From: Zhengitettix transpicula
Taxonomy: Eukaryota > Arthropoda > Insecta > Orthoptera > Tetrigidae
DNA: 64,000 nt
Assembly (NCBI GenBank): GCA_037074705.1
Contig: CM073591.1
Span: 163,956,032-164,020,031, forward strand
Reading direction: 5' to 3'
Shown: one piece after another, positions 1 to 10,867 of the stretch
Numbering within the stretch: position 1 is the first letter of the stretch
Layout of the letters: each line of letters starts with the position of its first letter
The notes under the pieces: generated by a model
Told to the model about the DNA's origin: nothing
What the model saw: the letters and a program-made list of their open reading frames with translations, nothing else
Database searches by the model: none
Made by a program: the position numbers and the translations under genes

Positions 1-734
1 GCAAAGTTGGAAGCAAAAGGGTTTTCTTCGCACAGACTGAACTAAATTCCACATAGAGGCATGAAGGAGACCTAGGTCCGAGGGCTGACTGAGGTGCGGC
101 AGATCCAATGTTACAGGTGGCAGAGAACGAGAACATCGACAGAGAGTATTAAAATTTAATTGTGTAGAATCAGTGAGTGTTGTCCTCAAGCTCCAAGAAT
201 CATATCTGGTACCAGAAAGACAATTCGTGAGTACAAATCAATTATTTTAAAATCTGTAAACGAGGATTAAAGGTAGAAGTCAGATTTCGTTCGGTTTTTC
301 CTTTCATTTAGCTTCTTTCATTTCGTTTATTTTCATATTGTATTAAGTTAGCTTCAATGAGTTTGAATTGTATTGTATTAAGTTAGCTTCAATGAATTTG
401 AATTGTTAATCTTAGTTTATTAAATTGGATTGTTCGGAATATCAAATCCAGTTTTGACCCTGAGATAAAGAGAATTTCGACGTATTTGATTGTAAAATAT
501 AAAGTTGTATTATTTTTCTAGAACGCCATGAATTGAAATAAATATTTGTTTGTTAACTTGATGAAATTCGGCGTATAAAGTAGGGATTACAATTTGTACT
601 TTTAAAGAATAAATTTTTAAATCTGAATAAATTTTGTTAATTAATTCTTTTACTAAGACCATCTGTTAATTATTACATAAATTGGCTTCCAAAACCTGGG
701 GCTAATTTAATTCATTCACTTTTTAATTATTACA
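1..734 (+). mobile_element. E1: LTR-like E-family copy, 5' end outside window
   Basis: The copy ends in ATTACA at 729-734, followed by ATATAT. It shares ordered motifs with the other E-family copies: GGTACCAG followed by CGTGAGTAC (about 208-234, splice-donor-like), CAGATTTCGTTC (about 281), CCAGTTTTGACCCTGAGA (about 450), an inner ATTACA (672-677) and a tRNA-Lys PBS-like TGGCTTCCAAAACCTGGGGC (683-702). A 35-bp unit is tandemly duplicated at 336-370 and 371-405. I interpret it as a solo or non-autonomous LTR; no protein-coding part is seen. It is probably missing 200-400 bp to the left of the window. Confidence 0.6.
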
Positions 735-1440
735 ATATATAAACAGCGCATTAATGCTTTCCACTGTAGGTGAATAAACCAGTCGGCAAATTATCAGTCA
801 TGACGAGAATATGAAAAATTTCTGAACAGTATTTTTGTACGACCAGATCGATTCGAAATCTGGCTGATCCATTGTTGACGCACGTGGCTGTGGGGGCGAC
901 GGAACGCGCGCTGCAATATTTACCAACTGGTATTCGCGGCTTACACAGTAATATAGCTTAATGACATGGCGGATGGATGACAGAGCGGTGCTTCACTGCA
1001 TGTACAGCTCGATGAATAGCACAGTTAATTTAAGGGATTACAGTATGGTTTTCGTTCGTAACATTTACTACGCAGAACGGAAAAAATTGTGTAACTTTCG
1101 GTACAGATAATAAATCGGAGGAAAAAAATTATTGGCGGAAGGATCGCCAAACGGGACGCGATGACGTAACAATAATACAGAAAATACAGTATTTGGAAAG
1201 TTGTTTCCTTCTTTCAGCATTTAAGATCCTTGAAATATAATCTTGCACGAAATCTTCTTGCAGTTGAGAGAAACCATGTGCCAAGAGAGATTTCTCCCAC
1301 ATTGTCTCTTGCACTACCCTTTTGCAATCATCCTTATAGGGGTACTTGCAAAGTGGTAATCCGTGTTACTCTAAAAAGCTGGAACTCTAGGAGGAATCAG
1401 TTCTCAGTTTTCGCCGATGAACGTTTCCGGACTGATTCCT
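735..1440. other. Unassigned DNA between E1 and Rep1
   Basis: No gene or repeat is recognised here. Around 860-930 the sequence is richer in GC and CpG than its surroundings. Small ORFs on both strands (about 1129-1475) lack any recognisable motif and overlap each other. Confidence 0.4.
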
Positions 1441-1442
1441 TA

Positions 1443-1858
1443 AGGAAGCCTGCGAGGGCTTTCTCTCGCATGTGAACCTTCCCGGAGAGCTCGACAGGAG
1501 GGGCCATTCTTCTCTCTGTCATTTTGAATGAATGTTCCCACAAACGCAGGCACCTCGGCCTGCTTGGAGAGGTGTATGTTCCGTGATCACAGACCGTGGG
1601 TATACGGTAAGAGCTGTTCGGTGTTCCCATTGAAACAGCCGGCCAGATGCCTCCTAAACTGGTTAAGAAACAGAGAAGGGAATGTTGCGACTCTAATGAA
1701 AACCCCTCTCCCGCCACCGGAAGGGCGTGGGACAAGTAACAAGAGCCCAAATTTCCTAATGCAAGTTTTCTAGGGTTTGTTCTTTCCTTTAAAATCCTAC
1801 CTATGCTATTAAAGTGGAGTTGCAACCACGTGGATTACCCTCTTGTAGCCTGTGTCCT
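1443..1858 (+). mobile_element. Rep1 copy 1 (near full-length 5', internally deleted)
   Basis: This is a diverged copy of the GC-richer Rep1 repeat. It starts with the 5' hallmark GGAAGCCTGCGAGGGCTTTC, continues through the GGTGTATGTTCCGTGATCAC, TACGGTAAGAG and GGAAGGGCGTGGGACAAGTA blocks, and ends in the TGGATTACCCTCTTGTAGCC tail. The segment holding the TAGGCGAATGCCGGGTAGGATCC block is deleted. No gene function is known to me. The orientation given is that in which other copies end in poly(A). Confidence 0.7.
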
Positions 1859-1992
1859 TCAAACCCTAGTTAACCCTTGTTTACCTTGCTCTACCTTTCC
1901 GCATTCCCCCCCCCCTCTCAGTCCCATCCCTATTCTATCAGAAGGTAGTGGCCACTACGTGGATTACCCTACATATAGCCTGTCTATACCTT
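1859..1992 (+). mobile_element. Rep1 copy 1b, 3'-end fragment
   Basis: This is a second Rep1 3' end (CCTAGTTAACCCTTG... CTTTCCGCATTCCCCC... GTGGATTACCCTACATATAGCC). It directly follows the tail of copy 1, so the two form a head-to-tail chimera. It is truncated at its 5' end. Confidence 0.6.
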
Positions 1993-2330
1993 TTTCTTTG
2001 TGTTGTTTTTGGAACTCCAGTCATCATATGTATTTTCTAAAATCACTATCTCACGATAGCTGCGATATTTAATACTTTTCCTCCATTTTGTGTTCTAAAG
2101 TCACAACCGAGTGAAAGAAATATTTCGTACCTTTTTGTTATCCCATTTCCGGGAGATATGTTCAAACCTAATTTCGCACCTCTTTGTTAGCCCATTTCCG
2201 GGAGATATGCCCTAACCTAATTATCCTCTAGCAGAATCTTCCATTCCGTGAATTAAGAACAAAAGTGGTATCGTTCCATGTCATTAAGTGGTGATATAAA
2301 ACCCATACAACGTTTTTGGAAAATTTTCTT

Positions 2331-2447
2331 ATGGTGCCAAGAAAACAAAAGAGCCTAAAATACGCACAATACAGTTGACAAACTCAAAAGCTTTTAAGTT
2401 TGTTAACTGTATTAGGCGATTGTATCTCTGTTGTTTTCTTGCCACCC
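2331..2447. repeat. Near-perfect palindrome, about 57-bp arms, no loop
   Basis: Left arm 2332-2390 (TGGTGCCAAGAAAACAAAAG... ACAGTTGACAAACTCAAAAG) is the reverse complement of 2391-2446 with about ten differences and no spacer; the centre is AAGCTT near 2388-2393. Arm similarity continues weakly outward. It could form a cruciform or a long RNA hairpin. It may be a MITE or a fold-back retroposon; no target duplication was found. Confidence 0.75.
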
Positions 2448-2524
2448 AAAGAAAGAAACAAGGTTTCCATAAATGTTTTGTGTTATTTGTATAATCTTTT
2501 ATTTTGTGTGTGTGTGTGTTTGTA

Positions 2525-3010
2525 GATAGGTTATGTATAGGGTACTTCACATAGTGGCAACTCCCCTCTTATAGCATAGGAAAGGGATTTGAAAGGGGGG
2601 ATGCGGTAGGGTGGAGGAAGGTAGCCAAGGGTTACTAGGGCCCCCGGGCTATAGTTTAAGGATCCTACCCGGCATTCGCCTAAAAGTAATGCAGGACAAA
2701 CCCTATAAAAACCTGCATCGGGTAGGTCGGGCATTTGGTACTTGTCCCACGCCCTTCCGATGACGGGAGAGGGGTTTGCTGTGGGGTCGCAGCTTACCCC
2801 TCGCCATGCCTTGGCCAGTTTAGGAAGCAGCTGGCCGAGTATTCCATTAGGAATAGCGGACAACTCTTGCCGTATGCACAAGGTCTGCGACCCCGGAACA
2901 TACACCTCTCAAAACAGACCGAGGTGCCTCGACATGTGGGAACCTTAGTTCAAAAAAAAACAGAGAGATGTGAGGGCATCCCCAAAGGTAGCCCCCGCCA
3001 GAGCTCTCTG
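2525..3010 (-). mobile_element. Rep1 copy 2
   Basis: Near full-length Rep1 in minus orientation. On the plus strand it runs from the 3' tail (GGGTACTTCACATAGTGGCA, 2540s) through GGATCCTACCCGGCATTCGCC (2660s), TTCCGATGACGGGAGAGGGG (2754) and CCCGGAACATACACCTCTC (2891) to the CCCAAAGGTAGC block (2980s). A 124-codon frame on the minus strand (2531-2905) stays open and is shared with other copies. Confidence 0.8.
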
Positions 3011-5710
3011 TTTCTTTTGTTTGTATTCGGCTATTTTATCTTATTTATTATTTAATGAAGCAACCCTGAGAGAGTCTAAAATTTTTGACGATTTTATTTA
3101 AATTCGTCAGTAATTTGTTTTAAAGTATTTAAAAGTTGTCCGTAATCAATTTTTATTAAAATTAAATATAAAAAAAAATTGAGACTATGTAAATGTTGCT
3201 TCTATAAATCTTGTAAAATACATTAACAGCCATATACCTTCCTATATAAGTGCTTATTGTTATTTTTGTAAGCAGACGTGTTATAATTTCATTTCGCGTA
3301 TGAATAAGGTGAGTTACACAAGTGTAGACACCGACTAAGATAGTCATGATACGACTAATTGCCTTGAATGATATAATCTTATGGAAGAGATTTCATTCTT
3401 ATAAAACTAGATAGGCTTGTGCACTTTTAATTACATATAAAGTATCTCAGCACTATGAACTATAATTCGTTTCAGAAGACTACATTTGTGTGATATGAAT
3501 ATAGCTGAACGGAAAGTCTGTGCTTCTTTATATATGTTGGTTCTTGAAAAATTATAATTATTTACCTTCAAGAAAATTGTCTGAATTCAATTTTTTAGAC
3601 TGGAGTATAATAAGTTTATTATTATCCAAGTTTATTGCTCTGGTATTTAACTTGTTTTTACTAATAAAACTTGGGAGTTTTTAAATTGCAATCCAATGAA
3701 CAGAATTTATACATTTATTAATGTTTCACTCAAAATTGAAACCATAGAAATTAAAATTTTATAAAATGAACTCAAAAAAATTATATTAATAACAACAATC
3801 TAAAGTTGACAAGATTAATCTCCTTTTCTCAGCATATTTCGTAAGAGGTCGCCGTTTATGGCCTCTAATCTTAGCACTTAGCGAGGAATTCCCTGCTAAT
3901 CCTTTTCTCGCATCTGCTGCTGTGCTGTTTGTTGGAACATCAAATTTCCACGGCATCGTGTTTTACGATAATTTTATAAAAGTTATTCTGACTACGCAGC
4001 TTTTACGAAATTCAGTATTTTCGCAAAAGCAATTGTATGATTCTGTATTAATCACATGTTTCCTCTGTTTTGTGAATGTCTAAGAATTTTCAGGGTATTT
4101 TTACTTTCACCGTATATATGTCGTGTAGTGAATTACTGTTTCTGCAATGTCGGCAAAATGGTTAGCGAACGCGTTTACTGATCCACGTCCAATGTCCGTA
4201 TCTCTTCAACATTTGTCAGTTAATCAACGATATCAGCATGATATACGACATATTTCCAATCTTTTGCTTATCCATTCATGTATAATCAAACATTATTTTC
4301 GTTAATATTGTTTGCATAACAATTGTTGTACATTCATTATATTCGTGAATTGTTCACCATAATCTGACGGATTTCACAACATACAAAGCATTAATAATTA
4401 TGTGGTCTAGGGATTATTTATATAGTAATACAAACCACTATTTTTTCATATCGTAATCAATAGCGTACTACAAAATTTTCTTATAACGGCTGTGTTGTTG
4501 GAAGTTGAAATGTAATGTATACAGAAATCCAGATGTGTGATGCGGGCTGCAAACGAATTACGGCAGAGGGTGTTAGATTCTGCTTCGCTCTATTTATCGT
4601 TTTTGGATCCATTACGTGAGTGAAGCATCAATTCCACTACAGTTTAACGAGTATTAATTGTTGTCGACCTCAGACTTTCGTGTTTCAAGTCACGGTGACG
4701 TCTGCTCCATTCGCTCGTCTAAATCTCAGACGCTCTCCGCAAGACACGTCCTCCCACGGCGAGAAGAGACAAGTGAAGATGTTTAAGTGAGTTGCATCCT
4801 TGTAGCAAGGGAAATCGATACCGTCATGGCAACGAGATCAACATCCGGCGTCTACCTCTTTGACGTCATATCGCTATTACTATGTATAAGCAAATAAAAT
4901 AAAGTACACAGCCAAAATGTATGCCCCAATTAGCATCCTTTTGAATTTCTCACACAGAACTGTTGATATATTAACTTCTTTTTCTTAAATAATTTAAAGT
5001 TTTTATTAAAAATTCTAATAAATAGTAATTTATTAAATTTAGTATTAACCCCAAAGTTTTCATCAGCCACCAATTTGAATGCGAAACTAACTCATAATTT
5101 TAAAATTATTTAACTCTGAATATTGAGTAGCGTTTCCAAATATTGTCCCAAAGAATTTTTTTTTACAGAAACATTTACACATATTTAACATTTTCCGTAA
5201 TTCATTTTCTTTAAACAAGTCTTTATTTTTCAAATTATACTTCATCTTGCCCAATTGCTAAAGTTAAATTTCAATTTTTTGGTATTTTAATTTCCTTATT
5301 GTTTTATAATGAAAATAAATATATGTTATATAATAAGACTTAAATAATTATAATAATCCCAGAAATCTCTTATTCCGTGGTCCACAGATTCTGAATTACT
5401 CTAGAAATTATTTTAGACTACATTTCCCCCCCATATTTAGACATTTTTTTCTGAATCACAGCAACATGAAGAAACGTAAGTAATTGAATGAATATAATCT
5501 ATTAAACCATACGATATTTGGTTTAGGCGTTCTTCAAGTATTGGATTTTAATATGTCAAAATGGCTTATATATACGCCTCTTTCACTTCACGATTGTGTA
5601 TATTAGATATTGTAGTTGAGATTTACACATGAAAATATCAGCTGAATCGGCTTAGTCCAATAAAGTAAATACCTTAAATTTATGATTTCAACGGAATAGA
5701 AACTGTATAG
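3011..5710. other. AT-rich DNA, no feature recognised
   Basis: No ORF with family resemblance and no recognisable repeat were found. A GC-richer patch lies at about 4640-4870. Some decayed repeats are likely but cannot be assigned by eye. Confidence 0.4.
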
Positions 5711-5910
5711 AGCTGTGGTGTAGGGGTCAGTGTTACTGCCTCACATCACAGACGAATTCCGGCGAAGGCATGTATGCTGTGTGCGTGCTTCCATACTGAG
5801 AAACCCCCGTCAATTAGTCGCCCCGACAAGGCGTGGGCATGGATGCTGTGTGCGTGCTTGCACACTGAGAAACTCCCGTCAATCAATTCCCCGACTGGGA
5901 TAAAAAATGC
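5711..5910 (+). mobile_element. tRNA-derived SINE with internal tandem duplication
   Basis: GCTGTGGTGTAGGGGTCAGTG (5712 onward) resembles a tRNA A-box region. It is followed by ACTGCCTCACATCACA and a damaged B-box region, then a GGCATGTATGCTGTGTGCGTG body. The same order occurs in the second copy at 59117. The body is duplicated in tandem (about 5765-5826 and 5832-5895, roughly 62 bp each, both containing GCTGTGTGCGTGCTT and CCCGTCAAT). It ends in the A-rich stretch GGGATAAAAAATG. Which SINE family it belongs to is unknown. Confidence 0.6.
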
Positions 5911-5930
5911 AACTGAGCACCTATTGATCA

Positions 5931-6128
5931 CCAATGACCTTATCTGTTGATAGTACTGTAAATAAATGAAATGTTGTAAAGTCTTCGCTCAATCTGCCCG
6001 TCCTCCATCCCTCATGATATTTCTTTACCACTTCTTTAAAATGAAAGTCCTGTAGTATAGCCTGCTCTTCCACTTCCCGAAGAAAGCCAAGCGAAATGGT
6101 ATGCATTGTTCGGCAGTCTTCCTGTACT
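5931..6128 (-). CDS. Candidate terminal coding exon, unknown protein
   Basis: On the minus strand a pyrimidine-rich tract ending in CAG (TTTTCCTGCTTTTGGCAG, 6129-6146) precedes an open frame of about 65 codons that ends in a stop near 5921. The frame includes EDCRTMHTISLGFLREVEE and KEVVKKYHEGWRTGRLSEDF. Its composition is more even than the flanks. I recognise no domain. It could equally be a transposon fragment or a chance ORF. A SINE lies just downstream, as is common in a 3' UTR. The splice acceptor is predicted by eye only. Confidence 0.22.
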
Positions 6129-6139
6129 GCCAAAAGCAG

Positions 6140-7246
6140 GAAAATAACTGGAATCTTTGTTACTCGTACAAGCTCAGCAGGATTTCTTTTAATGTGATAA
6201 TTGTAATTACAAGCTCTAATAATTAAATTATTACAATATATTTTAAATCTCCTCGTATCATCACATAATTACAATAAGCGACTCGTAAAAATTATTTTCA
6301 CGTCAATCAACCGATTTTTATTGTCCCTTATTTCCGAAATCAGTTATTATTTTTTAATACCTACTTTATATTAGAAAAAATACGAAAATATCGTTCACGA
6401 TATCGCGTTGTTACATTTAACATAAACGAAATCTTTTAATTTTTACGTTCATTTCCATTCCACACAATTAAATTTTAGGAAATAAATCCGATATATGTAC
6501 ATTCATGGACACGAAAATTCAGTTCCCCTTTCTTAATACAACACGCAACACACTTTTGATTCTGTTTGTTCATACGACAATGTCTTCCTACTATTGAAAA
6601 TAACCGTTAGAGGCACGTTAGTTTAGGCACAATTTCCATTTTAATTTATAAATATATAAATTTACGCCTTCAGATAAGTGACAAAATCTGTAAATTTACA
6701 GAACACGAAAACTTCTGGATTCACGAGATCTAACTAACTAGAATTATTAAACTAGCAAACTTTTTAATCTACTGCATTCTTAATCTATTAATATTTGGAC
6801 CACTCTGGTTTATAGCAATATTTAAATATTATTAGTTTATAGACAGTAAGAAACATAGTCCGTAACTTGTTAGTGAATAACTATACTCGGAAACTCATTA
6901 TTATTGGAATAATAAATATCTTATCAAAATATTACTCAGTAAAATAATTATTAGGATTTTCTGAAATAAAAATTTGCAGAAGTTTTTCTAAACATTGCTA
7001 TAAGGACGAAATATGTTTTTAAACGTAAAAATAATGATCATTTTAAGTTAATAAGCTTTGTATTATTTCTGCTTCCAGGAAGAAAATGTAGCCATAACCG
7101 TTTGGGCTTGGGTACATATTTTTTGTTTTGTAACAGTGGTAACAACATAATAATACAACCATTTAATTGCGAATTTATAATTCCAATATTCATATTCCTC
7201 TGAATCCAACAGAGGCGAACGATTCTTGGCTAACTTTTATATATAT
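6140..7246. other. AT-rich DNA, no feature recognised
   Basis: Very AT-rich, with stop codons in all frames. A TTATTACAATATATT at about 6230 resembles an E-family end, but no partner end was found. Confidence 0.35.
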
Positions 7247-8232
7247 TGTAGCAATAATTAATTAGTCAATTAAATTGATTAGCGAATAAATTTAATTGTA
7301 GCGGCATGAGCTATCAAAAACAACAATGGCGGCGAGTTCTTTTCCTTTGTTGAAAGCCGAAATGGAGAATGCGCGCGCGAGGAAAACTCATTCAGTCTTC
7401 GCCGAGATACGTAGCTGTTCGGTACACAAAGAGAAATAAAAACAGTAAGGTTCTGCACTGAGTTTGGGTCGAGCAAGGAAATACAAAAAGCCTAAAATCT
7501 GCGACGAGAAGAAAGTAGTTAAAGTCTGGACTCTGCATATGATAAGTAAAGTCTGCAAACATAAACTACAAATCATGAGTTCCTATATGGAAGCAGGAGT
7601 TTGCTTCACAAATTGAACAATCTTCGCATTGAGGGATCCAACCCGGCTAGCTGACCAGAAAGGGGAGACAACAACCGAGGTTCCTGATAGCTGAGGACGT
7701 GCACTTCGACCGTGTGTGTGTGTGTAAAATCTGCAATAAAGTTAGAATCAGTGTAAAAATTTGCATTTTAGTGTAGTGTTGAAGCTACAAAAGAAAGAGC
7801 TGGTACCAGACGGACAATACATGAGTAACAAAACCTATATAAACTCGTAAATGATAATTAGAAAGGTAATAGTCAGATTTCGTTCAGTTTCTTTACATTT
7901 AGCCTTCTTTTATTTCATTTATCGTCATATTATTTTAGGTTAATTTTTATGTTTGAATTGTTAATCAGTTTATAAATCTGTTAATTATCAAACCCAGTTG
8001 TGACCCTGAGAAAGGAGATCTTAATTTGATTTTATTTGTTTTAATTTTGGACGCCACAAGTGAATAAAATAACAAATTATTTTATTTGTTAATTTTTGAT
8101 AATCTTTTCTTTTAATTAACCTTTCTTTTGATAATTTATTAATTCTTTTAATAAAGAGTGAGCCGATTGATCATTACATAAATGGCTACCACAACGTGGG
8201 GCAAATTAATTAACCCTAACTTGGTGAAAATT

Positions 8233-8235
<3 letters not shown>
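7247..8235 (+). mobile_element. E2: LTR-like E-family copy with ATAT target duplication
   Basis: 989 bp, running from TGTAGCAATAATTAATTAGTC to ATTACA (8230-8235). It is flanked by ATAT at 7243-7246 and 8236-8239, a 4-bp duplication as expected of many LTR elements. It contains GGTACCAG followed by a GAGTAAC donor-like site (about 7800-7830), CAGATTTCGTTCAG (about 7876), AAACCCAGTTGTGACCCTGA (about 7990), an inner ATTACA (8173-8178) and a PBS-like TGGCTACCACAACGTGGGGC (8183-8202). The insect tRNA-Lys(CTT) PBS is TGGCGCCCAACGTGGGGC, so the match is close. No coding region is present. Solo LTR or non-autonomous element. Confidence 0.7.
8183..8202 (+). other. tRNA-Lys primer-binding-site-like motif in E2
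   Basis: TGGCTACCACAACGTGGGGC closely resembles the complement of the tRNA-Lys(CTT) 3' end. It follows an inner ATTACA but lies 33 bp before the terminal ATTACA, so it is inside the element rather than next to it. Confidence 0.6.

Positions 8236-8286
<51 letters not shown>
8236..8286. repeat. (AT)n microsatellite at E2 3' end
   Basis: About 25 AT dinucleotides directly follow the E2 terminus. Confidence 0.95.
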
Positions 8287-8287
<1 letters not shown>

Positions 8288-10265
8288 CCTAACGAGAACA
8301 TTTTTATTACTTCTTACCAAAATATTAGGTGTGAAAAGAGTATTATATAACTATGGTATATAAATTTATTTCAAGAATTTTATGACTACAGTTTATAATT
8401 GTGAAAAATGTTCAAAATTTTATTTTATTAGACCACCTAATTTCATGATCGGCTCAAGACAGCTTCTCTATAAAATAACACGAGTAGCTTCCCCGTCTTT
8501 TATAATAAACTAACACTTAACCAGATCACTCATAGATATAAAGCACGCATTTGAATATTGACACATATTGTTATGGTTTGTCTACAGCTTAATTAACCAT
8601 TAGAATTATTTTTGTGTCATACTTATTATAAGGTTTGAAACTGAAGGGAAATTCTACCACAGCGAATTGTAGTCGAATACCCTAACGGGATAAACTTTGA
8701 GTTTTGTGTTGCATTCAGAAATTCGTGCTCAAATAGATATGTATATATCCACGTATTTGCATCACGGCATCAGAAACAGATGTGATATAATTTCTGTCTA
8801 CCTGTCCTGCTATATTTTTACTTTTTTTTAAAAAAAAATATGGTTTATTGTCGTTATGTAGAAAGGTGAGAAATTTTGCGGCAGTGTTATGCCTCCATTG
8901 CCCATCAGGAGACGAAATGGATTACGTTCCAAAACCTGGATGTTGTTTAAGTTCCGCAAGGAAACGACAGAATGTATTTGGATGTTTTACTGCTGCGTTA
9001 CAATGTTTTAAGAAATATCAACCTGCCATGCGTCACTGCGAGACGAAACTGCGGATGTTAAAAAAGGTTGATTCTCTTGTGCCGTTGTTATATATACGCG
9101 TAACAAGGTTTTAATAGCTAGGTAAACAAGTAAGCTATCGAATACATTTGTATGAAATTTTACATCGCTGTTACACAAAGACTTAAAAATATAATAAGCA
9201 ACACAAAAGGGAAAACGTCCCAAACTCAATTTTTGCCTCTTTGGGCACGAATCTTTTGTCGTTTTACAGAAAAAGGTTGAATAAATTTTTTCTGAAGTGT
9301 AAATTAACTTTAACAAGTCTTAAATTATCACTCCTCTTTCATTAAAAAATTGTAATTTAATAGCGCTTTTAAGGTACTTATCAGTAGATAAACAAAAAAC
9401 GCGTTACTTGAATAATGAGATTCATAATCGTTAAATAGCATAGCACTATCCTAACAATAGTATATCTCTCAGATAAATCATCGTTACAGAAGCTAATATT
9501 TTCATCCATGTATAACTTATCTTTTCTTTTTAAATACATGCATATACTGAATATAAGTGAATTTATGTAAGAATCCCGAATTTAACTATTCAAACAGAAG
9601 GTATTTAATTACACTTACGGATGTAAATACACGTGAAATGCTTACATGTTTAAGTTTTACTGCTTTCCAAATGACCCCGTAAGTGGTCCGTGAATACAGA
9701 TGTGCTTGGGAAAATGGTAAAGTTCTCTGGGCGGAGTTTAGATCGTATATGGAGAAAGAAATTATATGTAATTGAAATGACTAAGTTGAAGGCTAATGGC
9801 TGAAGGTTGGATCAGCGCCAGTGCCGTTAACTTGATGGCGCAATACCATTTAAGTAATTGTACTGCCAATGGCAAGTGATGTGCTTCAGATAGTCTCCAG
9901 GACGGCATTCTAGGCAAACGACAGGGCTATAAGTAACACAGCAGACCAACGATCCTACCCTTAAAAATACTTTTGAGTGTTATTATTTTTTTGCAGTTTG
10001 CCCAAATTCAACATAAAAGAGAAAAGGCATGATAGTGAAAAATTCAATATTTTTATCGGGTTCTGCAACATCACTGATAGAGATGATGAAATTGGAGTAG
10101 AAATGGAATGTAAATTGGATAATAGAATACAAAAGAGACCAACTAGTCTTCATAGAAAATTTTTGAATATTTCGTAGACAGATGTTTCGAAAATTAAGAA
10201 CTCTGGCCCAGAGAACATATTAACTTGAACTTCATCATTTGCCCAATCGTTAATATTTTTATAAA
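8287..10265. other. No supported gene; weak promoter/acceptor-like signals near 9930-9997
   Basis: Small ORFs at 8848-9114 and 9008-9316 are unsupported. At 9928 a GGCTATAAGTA TATA-like sequence occurs, and at about 9984-9997 a T-rich tract ends in TTGCAG ahead of a 60-codon ORF. Neither is enough to call an exon. Confidence 0.3.
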
Positions 10266-10269
10266 TAAA

Positions 10270-10456
10270 AACCGCCTTATTGAAGTCAGAAAAAGATATT
10301 TCATAGAAATTCCACTACGTTTCGTCGTTAATTTGCGAACTCATCAGGTATGACCTTTTACAAAATTTTGATTGGGTCGTCCTCCGCTTACTGCTGTGGC
10401 CGAAAACGTAGTGGAATTTCTATTTTATATCTTTTTCTGACTTCAAAACGGCTGTT
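10270..10456. repeat. Inverted-repeat element with hammerhead-like core
   Basis: Arms 10270-10327 and 10399-10456 are reverse complements (GAAATTCCACTACG in one, CGTAGTGGAATTTC in the other, plus GTCAGAAAAAGATAT), separated by 71 bp. The inner part of the left arm contains the minus-strand ribozyme-like core listed separately. No clear target duplication was found. Confidence 0.7.
10316..10350 (-). ncRNA. Hammerhead-ribozyme-like core
   Basis: The minus strand reads ACCTGATGAGTT, a short loop, then ACGACGAAACGTA. It has both invariant blocks of a hammerhead catalytic core (CUGAUGA and GAAA) with a short imperfect stem II between them. The expected NUH cleavage triplet after stem III is not obvious, so activity is uncertain. 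Confidence 0.4.
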
Positions 10457-10499
10457 TTACATTTATAATCCATACTAAATAGCCAATACATACATACGT

Positions 10500-10501
10500 A
10501 C

Positions 10502-10552
<51 letters not shown>
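10500..10552. repeat. (AT)n microsatellite
   Basis: A run of AT/TA dinucleotides interrupted once by GT. Confidence 0.95.
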
Positions 10553-10556
<4 letters not shown>

Positions 10557-10620
10557 TATGGAAAGGATAGAGAGATAGGTTGTGCCTTACCTGAAAGTGA
10601 AGTGCGGTGTCCATACCAAT
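10550..10620. repeat. Small 12-bp inverted repeat inserted in (AT)n
   Basis: TATTGGTATGGA at the left and TCCATACCAATA at the right, about 47 bp apart, lie between two (AT)n tracts. This is compatible with a tiny MITE inserted at TA. Confidence 0.45.
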
Positions 10621-10648
10621 ATTTTTGACAATGTAACATCCTTACTAT

Positions 10649-10649
<1 letters not shown>

Positions 10650-10686
<37 letters not shown>
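10650..10686. repeat. (AT)n microsatellite
   Basis: Uninterrupted AT dinucleotides. Confidence 0.95.
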
Positions 10687-10687
<1 letters not shown>

Positions 10688-10867
10688 CACTCGGTTGTTT
10701 CTCCAGAAAATAGTTTTCCGTAATTTCGACTTTGTGAGATACGTTCTACAATACAATAAGATAGTTTCGCAGAAAAAAAAATAATAATCTCAAGTGTGCC
10801 AATTTTACAATTAAATAAATTGAACACAGATCAGACAGAACGCGCCTTTTTTGTTTTGTTTGTAGAG

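Noticed and set aside
6225..6245. TTATTACAATATATT as an E-family terminus
   Set aside because: No matching internal motifs or opposite end nearby.
8848..9316. Overlapping opposite-strand ORFs, one cysteine-rich
   Set aside because: Mutually overlapping, no family motif, no gene signals.
10420..10756. ORFs with long (IY)n stretches
   Set aside because: Translation of (AT)n microsatellites.
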